DNA of 64,000 bases from Thalassobacillus_A hwangdonensis (GTDB taxonomy: Bacteria; Bacillota; Bacilli; Bacillales; Halobacillaceae), in the NCBI RefSeq assembly GCF_042675915.1, contig NZ_JBHTKL010000001.1:1364001-1428000 (forward strand), written 5' to 3'. A program made the translations under genes and the position numbers. Every line of letters begins with the position of its first letter. Within the stretch, counting starts at the first letter, position 1. Below the pieces are notes generated by a model. The model saw only the letters and a list, made by a program, of their open reading frames with translations. It had not been told where the DNA came from and did not search any database. Shown here one piece after another: positions 1 to 8,462 of the stretch.

Positions 1-262
1 CGATGGCAGTCCTGAACGGTTTGACCATGACGATACTTGTGACAATGAATGCCTTCTTTTTTCCCTTGAAGTTCACACTGATTTCTCCACGTTCTTCCGA
101 TGAGGAGAGAATCGTGTACCCTTCGCGTTGAAAAACAGCTTCAGCAGCTTTATAGGCTTTTTGTTTCGTAGTTTTAAAATAATGCGTCTGCAGAGCAGCA
201 TCCTCATGATGCTCCCGCGTCTCCGATTGATTCGTCAAGTTTCTATTTATGAATTTCTTCAA
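1..262 (-). CDS. Conserved cytosolic protein of unknown function, 3' end outside window
   Basis: About 87 residues are visible, read off the left edge without a stop. The protein is basic and has no membrane segment or signal peptide; visible stretches include NQSETREHHEDAALQTHYF and ISVNFKGKKKAFIVTSI. It resembles small Bacillaceae proteins annotated only as cytosolic protein that lie next to speD/nrdR; no function is known to me. The start is taken as TTG because AGAGG lies eight bases before it, whereas the ATG two codons earlier would have almost no spacer after that site. Confidence 0.6.
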   Translation of the reverse strand, partial: MKKFINRNLTNQSETREHHEDAALQTHYFKTTKQKAYKAAEAVFQREGYTILSSSEERGEISVNFKGKKKAFIVTSIVMVKPFRTAI

Positions 263-466
263 CTTCATTTCCTCTTTTCCGAAACGGTCAAAAAATATAC
301 TACCCCTATTTTAACACGGAAGCGATCACGGTTAAAACGGACTTTGCAAAAAATGTCGGAAACATATAGTGCGGAGTCGCCCCAGGAGCCCCGATACGCA
401 TAAGCAGAACAGCGCAAGTAAAACGAATTCCTAAAGTTAATCAACCACATTTCAGAAGAAAAATAA

Positions 467-494
467 AGACCACACGGAAAATTCCGTGTGGTCT
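467..494 (-). terminator. Intrinsic terminator after speD
   Basis: Near-perfect hairpin (AGACCACACGGAA paired with its complement) followed on the minus strand by TTTATTTTTC, 13 bases after the speD stop codon. Confidence 0.85.
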
Positions 495-507
495 GTTGCG
501 TCCGATT

Positions 508-879
508 TTATAGTGCTTGCTTCACTTCCACAGGGCCCATGCCTCGTGGTACTTCTACACTTTCATTCCGTTTGGCTTCCAATGATTCTGCAATGTAATC
601 TGCAGCAACATTTGGATCGATACGATCGCCACATGTATATACGTCAATGCTGGCATAACCATGCTCCGGAAAGCTATGGATCGTCAGGTGTGATTCTGAA
701 ATGATGACCACTCCGCTGACACCATGTGGAGCGAATTTATGGAATGCGACTTCCCGAACTTCAGCACCAGCTCGCAAAGCTGCATCTACAAAAACCTTTT
801 CGATATATGCCATATCGTTCAATTTATCATTGTTACAATTCCATAGTTCTGAAATTACGTGTCTTCCCATTGTGTCCAT
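508..879 (-). CDS. speD: S-adenosylmethionine decarboxylase proenzyme
   Basis: Makes decarboxylated AdoMet, the aminopropyl donor for spermidine synthesis. The 123-residue proenzyme cleaves itself between Glu62 and Ser63 (motif ISESHLTIHSF) to create the pyruvoyl cofactor; His68 and Cys83, the other catalytic residues of class 1b enzymes, are in place. A longer reading frame exists upstream, but the start MDTMGRHVISELW matches B. subtilis SpeD and has GAGGGGGAT nine bases before the ATG. It is transcribed alone from its own promoter and closed by a terminator. Its product could feed the membrane aminopropyltransferase encoded near 35 kb (inference). Confidence 0.97.
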   Translation of the reverse strand: MDTMGRHVISELWNCNNDKLNDMAYIEKVFVDAALRAGAEVREVAFHKFAPHGVSGVVIISESHLTIHSFPEHGYASIDVYTCGDRIDPNVAADYIAESLEAKRNESVEVPRGMGPVEVKQAL

Positions 880-1014
880 TTTAATAATCCCCCTCGTACA
901 AGATAAGTGACTCCCAAAGACTTCGAAATGTGCTACCACGGGGGAAAGTTAGTCCAGAGAGGTCCTAACCCTTTGAGTAGACATCTAATTGCCAGAATTC
1001 AGAAGTTCAAAAAA

Positions 1015-1043
1015 AGTATAAACGGTTTACCCCACTTTTGCAA
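1015..1043 (-). promoter_or_regulatory. Sigma-A promoter of speD
   Basis: TTGCAA (-35, 1038-1043), 17-base spacer, TATACT (-10, 1015-1020), reading toward speD. Confidence 0.75.
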
Positions 1044-1118
1044 GAACCATTTTTTATATTTCAAATGGGGCTGACTGTTGAATTATCTTTTCTTTAAGGT
1101 GGGGGAATATTCAATTAT

Positions 1119-2153
1119 TTACGAAACACGTGCTGTTGATTTTTCACCTAATTTACTACCGACAAACTTTACGAGATCCACGACGCGGCAGGAATACCCC
1201 CACTCATTATCGTACCATGCCAGCACTTTCACTTTTCGGTCCTGCATGACGATGGTGGATAGCCCATCGATGATCGTAGAGAATTCAGATGTCGTGTAAT
1301 CAATAGATACCAAAGGCTCATCGCTATATTCCATGATGCCTTTCAAAGCGTTTCCTGCCTCGTTTCGGAATGCTTCATTCACTTCCTCTGCAGTTACATC
1401 CTGTTTCAAATCGACGACTAGATCCACTAATGAAACATTCGGCGTCGGCACACGCAATGCCATTCCGTGCAGTTTACCGCTCATATGCGGTAGTACTTCA
1501 CCTAACGCTTTCGCAGCTCCTGTGGAAGTCGGGATGATCGACTGTGTACAGCCTCTCGCACGTCGTAGATCCTTATGTGGATTATCGAGATTCTTCTGGT
1601 CGTTTGTAAAGGCATGGACAGTTGTCATCAAGCCGTTTTCAATTCCGAATTTATCATCCAGCACTTTAACGACGGGTGCCAAACAGTTCGTCGTACAAGA
1701 TGCATTGGAAATGACATCATGTTCTTCAGGTTGATAGGTTTCTTCATTCACACCCATGACGATGGTTGCATCCACTTCCTTACCTGGTGCTGTGATGACT
1801 ACTTTCTTAGCACCCGCTTCAATATGAAGTCCTGCATCCTCTTTCGTCTTGAATTTACCTGTTGCTTCTACAACAACATCGATATCGTATTCTGCCCATG
1901 GAAGTTCGCGAGGATCACGTGTAGAACAAAGCTTCACTTCTTTCCCGTCAATTTCCAGTCCGTTGTTAAGCGCTTTCACATTTGCGTTCAATTTACCATG
2001 CACACTATCATATTTGATCATATGAGCTAAAGTTTCCGGTGGATAGCTGGCATTGATTGCTACTACCTCCACAGTGTCATCCAGAATGGCTTTGCGAAAT
2101 ACCATTCTCCCGATTCTTCCTAGCCCATTGATGGCAATACGTGTCTTGTTCAT
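1119..2153 (-). CDS. gapB: Gluconeogenic glyceraldehyde-3-phosphate dehydrogenase, NADP-preferring GapB type
   Basis: Interconverts 1,3-bisphosphoglycerate and glyceraldehyde-3-phosphate in the gluconeogenic direction. The 344-residue protein has the Rossmann start INGLGRIGRMVF and the catalytic Cys153 in ASCTTNC. After the second beta strand it reads AINASYP instead of the acidic ND of NAD-specific glycolytic GapA; loss of that aspartate is the signature of the NADP-using GapB branch. The close match to B. subtilis GapB includes NDQKNLDNPHKDLRRARG. GGGGGC precedes the ATG by eight bases. Control by CcpN is indicated by two operator-like boxes in the promoter. Confidence 0.95.
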   Translation of the reverse strand: MNKTRIAINGLGRIGRMVFRKAILDDTVEVVAINASYPPETLAHMIKYDSVHGKLNANVKALNNGLEIDGKEVKLCSTRDPRELPWAEYDIDVVVEATGKFKTKEDAGLHIEAGAKKVVITAPGKEVDATIVMGVNEETYQPEEHDVISNASCTTNCLAPVVKVLDDKFGIENGLMTTVHAFTNDQKNLDNPHKDLRRARGCTQSIIPTSTGAAKALGEVLPHMSGKLHGMALRVPTPNVSLVDLVVDLKQDVTAEEVNEAFRNEAGNALKGIMEYSDEPLVSIDYTTSEFSTIIDGLSTIVMQDRKVKVLAWYDNEWGYSCRVVDLVKFVGSKLGEKSTARVS

Positions 2154-2203
2154 AAAGCGTGCCCCCTATATATGATATACTTTTCATTCGAATTATCACG
2201 ATT

Positions 2204-2249
2204 AGTATAACACATTAAAATAGATGTTGGTCAACGAAAGTATAACATT
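2204..2249 (-). promoter_or_regulatory. gapB promoter with two CcpN-like boxes
   Basis: On the minus strand, TTGACC (2229-2234) and TATACT (2204-2209) form a promoter with a long 19-base spacer. TGTGTTATACT (2204-2214) fits the published CcpN box TRTGHYATAYW at every position and covers the -10; AATGTTATACT (2239-2249), 35 bases upstream, fits at 10 of 11 positions. B. subtilis gapB is repressed by CcpN through two such sites, so the arrangement appears conserved. Confidence 0.7.
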
Positions 2250-2318
2250 TTACAAATTTTTTTCTTTTTCCACTACTACCCATCCACTTAAGTGATGAAA
2301 CCCTAACGTAAATAAACA

Positions 2319-2354
2319 AAAAGCCTATCCACTTCAAGAGTAGAATAGGCTTTT
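2319..2354 (-). terminator. Intrinsic terminator after coaE
   Basis: AAAAGCCTAT pairs with ATAGGCTTTT around a 16-base loop just past the coaE stop; ends the ytaF/mutM/polA-linked transcript before gapB. Confidence 0.75.
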
Positions 2355-2357
2355 CAT

Positions 2358-2957
2358 TCAGATCACATTCCATTGTATAAGTATCTCTTCCAGCTGCTTA
2401 TAGGAATCCTGCTTACTTCCATTGTTATCAATGATTGCATCAGCCATCTCCGCTTTTTCCGAGATCGGAATCTGTGACTGGATGCGCTGCATTGCTTCTT
2501 CCTTAGTAGACTCATCTCTTTCCACTAATCGGGAAAGTTGTACGTGCTCGTCCACATAGACGACCAAGGTTTTATCAACAAAATGAGTCAACTTGCTCTC
2601 AAAGAGTAATGGGATATCCATCACAACAGCGGGAACATTTTTTTCTTTCCATGAATCTCGCTTCTGGAGCATACGCTCCCTTACTGCTGGATGGACGATG
2701 GCATTCAACTCTTTACGTTTGGATTCGTCAGTAAAAACGATACTCCCTAGTTTCTTTCGGTCAATCGTTCCATCTTCTCTTAGAATTTCCTCACCGAAAA
2801 CCTCCACGATTTGATAATAAGCAGCTTCCCCCGGAACAACTACTTCACGCGAAAGCTTATCTGCATCGATGACAGGTATATCGTAATCATCGAACATAAG
2901 GGAAACTGTACTTTTCCCTGTGGCGATACTTCCTGTCAATCCAATGACCAAAGTCAT
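2358..2957 (-). CDS. coaE: Dephospho-CoA kinase
   Basis: Catalyses the last step of coenzyme A synthesis, phosphorylation of the 3'-hydroxyl of dephospho-CoA. The P-loop GLTGSIATGKST occupies residues 7-18, and the length (199 residues) is normal. GGAGGGG precedes the ATG. It is the last gene of the polA-mutM-ytaF-coaE cluster, 11 bases after ytaF, and is followed by a terminator. Confidence 0.96.
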   Translation of the reverse strand: MTLVIGLTGSIATGKSTVSLMFDDYDIPVIDADKLSREVVVPGEAAYYQIVEVFGEEILREDGTIDRKKLGSIVFTDESKRKELNAIVHPAVRERMLQKRDSWKEKNVPAVVMDIPLLFESKLTHFVDKTLVVYVDEHVQLSRLVERDESTKEEAMQRIQSQIPISEKAEMADAIIDNNGSKQDSYKQLEEILIQWNVI

Positions 2958-2968
2958 CTAACCCCTCC

Positions 2969-3583
2969 TTACACCAATTTGAAAATGCCGATCAGAATCA
3001 AAAGTATTGCAGGCAGTACAGATGCCTTATCCATCCACTCGGAACGCCCGACTCTACCACCAATCTTCATTCCTCCAAACAGCAGAAAACTCGTCATGAA
3101 CCCAATTGCTATAGATGTAAACAATGGAGGTATATTCAAAAATGCGGCACTTACTCCTGCTCCAACCGTGTCGAATGAAAGCGCCAAAGCAAGCAACACA
3201 GCTTCCCATCCTTTGATGGATCCAGAATCGTCCATATCTGCAAGCTCTGGACTCTTCAAAATATCCGAAGGGGTGGACCATGATGCTTCTTTCTTTTCTT
3301 TGTGATTCCTTTCGGCTGGTTTAAACAACTGAGCAAAAAACCACAACCCCAGGCCTATCAGAATGATCGCTCCGATTCTTTCTGCAATGTGTTCCGAAAG
3401 ATAACGGGTGAGCATGCTTCCTAAGCTGACAGAAAGATAAAAGATTGCACTTGATAAACAGGCGATCAACAGCAAAGCCATCTTTGGCAATGCAATTTTT
3501 TTCAATCCATAAATGAATCCAAGACCTAAGCTGTCCAGACTGACAGCGGTAACAAGCAGAACGATGGTGGCATAGACTCCCAT
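2969..3583 (-). CDS. ytaF: Sporulation membrane protein YtaF (MntP-like fold)
   Basis: Integral membrane protein of 204 residues with about six hydrophobic segments and a charged cytoplasmic loop (EKKEASWSTPSDILKSPE) in the middle. It belongs to the YtaF family, related to manganese exporter MntP; the SLDSLGLG and LSFDTVGAGVSA stretches in each half are the paired acidic/Gly motifs of that superfamily, suggesting an internal duplication and possible cation transport. The position between mutM and coaE is the same as in B. subtilis, where it is linked to sporulation. Substrate is unknown. Confidence 0.85.
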   Translation of the reverse strand: MGVYATIVLLVTAVSLDSLGLGFIYGLKKIALPKMALLLIACLSSAIFYLSVSLGSMLTRYLSEHIAERIGAIILIGLGLWFFAQLFKPAERNHKEKKEASWSTPSDILKSPELADMDDSGSIKGWEAVLLALALSFDTVGAGVSAAFLNIPPLFTSIAIGFMTSFLLFGGMKIGGRVGRSEWMDKASVLPAILLILIGIFKLV

Positions 3584-3647
3584 ACTCGATCTCCCTTACA
3601 TCAAAAGGTATGGGATAGTATATGGGAGTCTTAGGATGATGTGTATG

Positions 3648-4472
3648 TCAATGCTGGCATGTACGACAATAATGGGTGCCGCGACCTCCATGTTTCATCT
3701 TCTCGATTAAAGTACCACATTGTTGACACGCTTCATTTTCTTTCCCGTAAACATAAAGCTTTTGCTGGAACATCCCGATCTGCCCTTGGCTGTTCACGTA
3801 GGTACGGATGGTCGTTCCACCCTGCTGAATCGCTTCGTTGATTGTTTCTATTGCTGCTATCCTAATTGCCTCGACCTGGGCTTCTGCCAACTCCTTACCT
3901 CGCCTCTCCGGGTGTACACCCGCCCGGAAGAGAGTCTCATCGACATAAATATTCCCTAAACCGGCAACAACAGACTGGTCAAGCAGCACAGCCTTTATCG
4001 ACCTTGTCGTCCTTTTCACTTTTTCATAGAAATAAGGCAGGGTGAAGGACGGATCGAACGGGTCAGGCCCTAACAGCGTCAACGGCTTGTTTTTTCTTTC
4101 TTCTCCCTTAGGGAAGGCGTGCATGGTACCGAACTTACGAACATCGTTGTATCGTAATTCCGTGCCATCTGTAAAATGGAAGATGACATGGGTATGCTTT
4201 TTCATAGGTTCCTCACTCGGATGAACGGCAAACTTCCCTTCCATCCGAAGGTGGGAAACCATATGGACATCATCGAATTGGAAAATCAGGAATTTCCCCA
4301 TCCGATCAATATCATGTAACGTCTGATCGATCATCACCCGTTTGAAACTCTCAGGTTCAGCGGGCTGTTTGATGATATTGCCCCAATGAATGGTGACATC
4401 ATTTATCGTCTTTCCTAGTACAAGCTGTTTCAACGTTTGTCTTACTGTTTCTACCTCTGGTAGTTCTGGCAT
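3648..4472 (-). CDS. mutM: Formamidopyrimidine-DNA glycosylase
   Basis: Removes 8-oxoguanine and ring-opened purines and nicks the abasic site. After removal of Met1 the N-terminus is PELPEVETV; Pro is the Schiff-base nucleophile and the next Glu is catalytic. The C-terminal zinc finger is intact (CQQC, 16 residues, CRTC). The start is set at the second of two ATGs: chemistry requires Met-Pro, and AGGAG is about ten bases before it but only four before the upstream ATG. Length 274 residues is standard. It lies 18 bases after polA and is probably co-transcribed with it. Confidence 0.97.
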   Translation of the reverse strand: MPELPEVETVRQTLKQLVLGKTINDVTIHWGNIIKQPAEPESFKRVMIDQTLHDIDRMGKFLIFQFDDVHMVSHLRMEGKFAVHPSEEPMKKHTHVIFHFTDGTELRYNDVRKFGTMHAFPKGEERKNKPLTLLGPDPFDPSFTLPYFYEKVKRTTRSIKAVLLDQSVVAGLGNIYVDETLFRAGVHPERRGKELAEAQVEAIRIAAIETINEAIQQGGTTIRTYVNSQGQIGMFQQKLYVYGKENEACQQCGTLIEKMKHGGRGTHYCRTCQH

Positions 4473-4490
4473 ACTCATCCTGCTCCTATA

Positions 4491-7130
4491 TCATTTTGCT
4501 TCGTACCAAGTGTCACCGAAGGAAGAATCCACCTTCAGCGGAACATCCAGTTCTACTGTATGTTCCATTACATCAGCTACGATTTCTTTCAGCTTATCCA
4601 CTTCATGTTTCGGTGCTTCCAAAATCAATTCATCGTGTACCTGAAGAAGCATGACTGCTTCTAGTTCTTCTTCTTTCAAGCGAGCGTGAAGATCGATCAT
4701 CGCTTTCTTGATGATATCTGCTGCACTTCCCTGAATCGGTGTATTCATCGCTGTCCGCTCAGCAAAACCGCGCTTGTTGAAGTTTCGGCTCGTAATATCC
4801 GGCAAATACCTTCTCCGGTTCATCAATGTAGTGACAAAACCTTTTTGCTTCGCTTCCTGAATGGAACTGTCCATATAGGCTTTCACGCCAGGGTAACTTT
4901 CCAAGTATCGGTCAATGAATTGCTGTGCTTCTTTCCTTGTGATTCCAAGACTCTGAGAAAGTCCGTAATCACTGATTCCATAAACAATACCGAAGTTTAC
5001 TGCCTTCGCCTGTCGTCGCATATTCGCATCAACTTCATCCGCTTCTACATTGAACACTTCCATCGCTGTCTGCGTGTGGATGTCATCCCCAGAGTTGAAT
5101 GCCTGGATCAGCTTTTCGTCCTGGGCCATGTGGGCAAGTACGCGCAGTTCAATTTGGGAATAGTCACTCGCGAAAATGATCCAATCCTTTTCAGATGGGA
5201 TGAAGGCCTGACGGATTTTACGTCCTTCTTCCAAACGGATAGGAATATTCTGCAGATTAGGGTCCGTGGAACTCAACCGTCCTGTCTGGGTCAGTGCCTG
5301 GTTGAATCGGGTATGGATCTTATTCGTGTCGTTCTTCACCACTTTCAACAATCCTTCAATGTAGGTGGACTGTAATTTACCAAGCTGACGGTACATCAAG
5401 ATCTTCGAGATGATTGGATGCTCATTCTCCAATTGCTCCAGGACATCCGCAGAAGTGGAATAACCGGTTTTTGTTTTCTTGATGACTGGAAGCTCCAGCT
5501 TTTCAAACAGAATCGGGCCAAGTTGCTTAGGAGAATTGAGATTGAACTTTTCTCCAGCTGCTTCGTAAACCTGAGCTTCAATTTCTTCCAACCGCGTTTT
5601 CAGCTCTTTACGCATTTCTTCAAGGCGTTCGACGTCCACATGCACACCAGTATGCTCCATTCCACCAAGGATCAGAGCCAAAGGAAGTTCCAAGTCATGA
5701 TATAAATTGAATTGATCATTCTGCTTTAACTGCTCTTCCATATTCTCCTTCAATTTATACAATGCAGCAGACTTTCTTGCCAGGTGCTTAGCAAGTATTT
5801 CAGCTTCTGGCGCCTTCATTTTTGCGCCCTTTCCATATACTTCTTCGTCATATTGGATATCCGCTTCACCCATCCGGTGGCTGATTGCCGGAATATCGTG
5901 ATGGTTGTCAGAAGGATTGATCAAGTAAGATGCAAGAAGCAAATCGAATTCGATTCCATTAAGTTCCACTCCGTGGCGGAGGAGCGCAACGTATGTCTTT
6001 TTGGCGTCAAACACCCACTTTTCCATGGAGGCATCCGCCGCCCACACACTGAATGCTTCAGAGTCCTTCGCGACTTCAATCGGAAGGTGGAAGTTTCCAT
6101 TTTCGTTCGTAATTGATACTCCAATGATATCTGCTGAATGGTAATTGTCTTCGAGCATTTCAACGACTACTGCTTCTTTTCCAGTGAATAGATCATCAGG
6201 TACAGCATCAAGTTTTTCCACCTCGACTTCTGTCAAAGCAGATTCAACTTGAGCATCAGCATCGTCTCCCCCAATCCTTCCGAGAAGAGACTGGAAGCCT
6301 AAGTCTTTGAATAAGGAGCTAACATTTTTGTGCTGATAGCCATCATAATCAAGATCTTTCAATCCAACTTCAATTGGGGAGGCCGTTTCAATCGTAACAA
6401 GTTTCTTACTCATGAATGCGTCCTCTTTATGATTACTGAGCTTTTCTTTTAATTTCTTCCCGCTCACTTCTTCAAGGTTTTCATAGATATTCTCAAGCGT
6501 GTCGAACTGTTTAAGCAGTTTGACAGCTGTTTTTTCCCCTACTCCAGGTACACCTGGAATATTATCCGAACTATCTCCCATCAATGCTTTTAAATCGATG
6601 ATCTGGTCAGGACGAACTTCCATCTTTTCCAGCATGAAGGCAGGGTCGTAGGCTTCTACATTTGTAATACCTTTTTTGGTAAGTGTCACTTTCGTCGTGT
6701 CGGAAACAAGTTGAAGCAAATCTTTGTCACCGGAAATGACAGTCACATCAAGTCCGTCTTTTTCCCCCTGTTTTGCCAGGGTACCAATGATATCGTCCGC
6801 CTCGTATTCGTTCAGCTGGTAATGCTTGATACTGAATGCGTCCAGCAGCTCTTTCAGCACAGGGAACTGCTCGGAAAGCTCGGGTGGAGTCTTCTGACGG
6901 CCACCTTTGTACTCTTTATACGTCTCATGTCGGAACGTCGTTTTTCCTGCGTCGAACGCTACCAGCATGTGTGTCGGTTTTTCTTCCTCAAGAATTTTCA
7001 GCAGCATCGTTGTAAAACCGTAGACCGCATTGGTATAGACCCCTTTGTCATTGTTCAAAAGCGGCAATGCAAAAAATGCACGGTAAGCGATACTGTTTCC
7101 ATCAATCAGCACCAGTTTCTTATCAGCCAT
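4491..7130 (-). CDS. polA: DNA polymerase I
   Basis: Fills gaps and removes RNA primers during replication and repair. 879 residues: N-terminal 5'-3' exonuclease domain (LIDGNSIAYRAFFALP; GDSSDNIPGVPGVGEKTA), a middle 3'-5' exonuclease-like domain that, as in other Bacillus enzymes, lacks the metal-binding acidic set, and the C-terminal polymerase with motif A DYSQIELRVLAHM, motif B RRQAKAVNFGIVYG and motif C LQVHDELILE. Start MADKKLVLIDGN has AGGAG seven bases upstream and matches B. subtilis PolA; an upstream in-frame ATG lacks a ribosome site. Confidence 0.98.
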   Translation of the reverse strand: MADKKLVLIDGNSIAYRAFFALPLLNNDKGVYTNAVYGFTTMLLKILEEEKPTHMLVAFDAGKTTFRHETYKEYKGGRQKTPPELSEQFPVLKELLDAFSIKHYQLNEYEADDIIGTLAKQGEKDGLDVTVISGDKDLLQLVSDTTKVTLTKKGITNVEAYDPAFMLEKMEVRPDQIIDLKALMGDSSDNIPGVPGVGEKTAVKLLKQFDTLENIYENLEEVSGKKLKEKLSNHKEDAFMSKKLVTIETASPIEVGLKDLDYDGYQHKNVSSLFKDLGFQSLLGRIGGDDADAQVESALTEVEVEKLDAVPDDLFTGKEAVVVEMLEDNYHSADIIGVSITNENGNFHLPIEVAKDSEAFSVWAADASMEKWVFDAKKTYVALLRHGVELNGIEFDLLLASYLINPSDNHHDIPAISHRMGEADIQYDEEVYGKGAKMKAPEAEILAKHLARKSAALYKLKENMEEQLKQNDQFNLYHDLELPLALILGGMEHTGVHVDVERLEEMRKELKTRLEEIEAQVYEAAGEKFNLNSPKQLGPILFEKLELPVIKKTKTGYSTSADVLEQLENEHPIISKILMYRQLGKLQSTYIEGLLKVVKNDTNKIHTRFNQALTQTGRLSSTDPNLQNIPIRLEEGRKIRQAFIPSEKDWIIFASDYSQIELRVLAHMAQDEKLIQAFNSGDDIHTQTAMEVFNVEADEVDANMRRQAKAVNFGIVYGISDYGLSQSLGITRKEAQQFIDRYLESYPGVKAYMDSSIQEAKQKGFVTTLMNRRRYLPDITSRNFNKRGFAERTAMNTPIQGSAADIIKKAMIDLHARLKEEELEAVMLLQVHDELILEAPKHEVDKLKEIVADVMEHTVELDVPLKVDSSFGDTWYEAK

Positions 7131-7306
7131 CTTCCCACTCCTCAATATTGGTTTTATGTAAATAATTCGTTCATTCAAGTTCACTCTGCTTTATTATTCT
7201 ACCATGTTTGACTTTCATAAGAAAAAACCACACATACAGAGCTTAAGTTAAGAGCATTACATAATGTAGGAGTGGGTATGATGTAGCGAGGCGTTAATCA
7301 AACCAT

Positions 7307-7423
7307 GATGCTGGGAAACGGCGAGACTCCCGCAGGAGAAGGAGATAGGCAAGATCCCGCAAGGCGTAAGCCTGAGGAAGCTTGCCAGGTCCCCTGCAGG
7401 AAAGCGAGTCGTTTCCCAGCATC
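7307..7423 (-). repeat. Palindromic intergenic repeat, copy 1 (inverted orientation)
   Basis: 117 bp with arms GATGCTGGGAAAC / GTTTCCCAGCATC. Its reverse complement aligns along the whole length with copies at 9545, 12415 and 33443: conserved blocks are CTCGCTTTCCTG near one arm, a central pyrimidine-rich CTTCCTC, and GGGAGTCTCG near the other arm. It lies in the 399-base gap between polA and hflC, which otherwise holds only the hflC terminator and no gene I can support; the small reading frame crossing it is produced by the repeat. Confidence 0.85.
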
Positions 7424-7475
7424 CTCAAAAAATAGTAATGCAACGCCCAAATCCAGTTACCGGTTTACATATAAA

Positions 7476-7515
7476 AACTCAGTAATGGTGTGGGGTTACA
7501 CGCCATTACTGAGTT
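7476..7515 (-). terminator. Intrinsic terminator after hflC
   Basis: AACTCAGTAATGG pairs perfectly with CCATTACTGAGTT, followed on the minus strand by a T run; 14 bases beyond the hflC stop. Confidence 0.85.
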
Positions 7516-7529
7516 ATCTTTACTTACGG

Positions 7530-8462
7530 TTATTCATAAAAACCTAACAATAGTTCTGCATAAGGTGAGTTTTGAGGTAAAATGATGGTCGTTTCTCCAT
7601 CGACCGTCGTTTTGTACGATTCAAGGGTACGGTAGAGTTGATAGAACTCCGTATCCTGGCTGAAAGCTTCATTGTATAACTTTGCAGCTTCCTGTTCCCC
7701 TTCTGCACGAATCTGTGCTGCATCGGCATTTGCTTTCGCAAGCATCTCGGTGACATTACGATCTGTCTGGGCGATAATCCGATTCTTTTCTGCCTCCCCC
7801 TGTGAGAGATACTGCTGTGCCTTGGATTCCCGCTCGGAAATCATTCGGTTATAGACTGCCTGTTCATTCTCTTCAGGCAAATCGGTACGCTTGATCCGGA
7901 TATCATCCACTCTGATTCCATAACTGTTCGCTTCGAGAAGCTGATTGGCACGATCTTTGATCCGCTGATGCAAATCTCCCCGCTCATGCTCTTCATCATT
8001 GATAATTTCCTCGTAGTTCAGTTGACCAAGCTCTGACCGGATGATTGAGAAAATGAATTCTCCCATCCTAGCTTCGGCTTTCAGGACTGTTTTTGCGTTA
8101 CGAATCATATTTTCCGGCTCTGTCACATGCCATACTGCGTAGTTATCAATGATGATCCGTTTTTTATCGAGCGTATTGATTTCCTTTTGCTCTACGTCAT
8201 ACACCATTTTCTTTTTAGGCAGCGTGGTTGCTTCCTGCAGGAGTGGCACCTTGAATTTCAGCCCTGGTTCGGACTCGATTCTTACGACTTCACCAAACTG
8301 ACGGATCACTTTGTACTCGCCTTCCTTAACGATGACAATCGAAGTCAGTGCAAGCAATAAGAGAACAACGATACCGACAATGACAAGGCCAAGTTTTACA
8401 TATTTCTTGAAATTGATCGGATCTTTCTTTTTCATATCAAAGACGTTACCATTCTCACTCAT
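7530..8462 (-). CDS. hflC: HflC-like SPFH/band 7 membrane protein
   Basis: Partner of HflK; in other bacteria HflKC forms a large membrane assembly that encloses and modulates the FtsH protease. 310 residues: short cytoplasmic N-terminus, one membrane segment (about residues 22-43), then the SPFH domain (VIRQFGEVVRIESEPGLKFKVP) and a long Ala/Glu-rich helix (KANADAAQIRAEGEQEAAKL). The start MSENGNVFDM has GGGGAG seven bases upstream and overlaps the hflK end by eight bases, so translation is coupled. B. subtilis uses flotillins (FloT/YqfA) and has no hflKC here. Confidence 0.9.
   Translation of the reverse strand: MSENGNVFDMKKKDPINFKKYVKLGLVIVGIVVLLLLALTSIVIVKEGEYKVIRQFGEVVRIESEPGLKFKVPLLQEATTLPKKKMVYDVEQKEINTLDKKRIIIDNYAVWHVTEPENMIRNAKTVLKAEARMGEFIFSIIRSELGQLNYEEIINDEEHERGDLHQRIKDRANQLLEANSYGIRVDDIRIKRTDLPEENEQAVYNRMISERESKAQQYLSQGEAEKNRIIAQTDRNVTEMLAKANADAAQIRAEGEQEAAKLYNEAFSQDTEFYQLYRTLESYKTTVDGETTIILPQNSPYAELLLGFYE

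Noticed and set aside
1333..2030. Long plus-strand open frames opposite gapB, and similar ones opposite icd, citZ, ackA, ezrA and others
   Set aside because: They are antisense shadows of well-recognised enzymes, with no ribosome sites or recognisable domains.
7131..7260. polA promoter
   Set aside because: TAGAAT is present but no acceptable -35 at 16-18 bases; not strong enough to list.
7305..7547. Plus-strand open frame of 80 codons across the first palindromic repeat
   Set aside because: Its product changes entirely between repeat copies and it has no ribosome site; it is a by-product of the palindrome. The same holds for frames on both strands at 33.2-33.9 kb.
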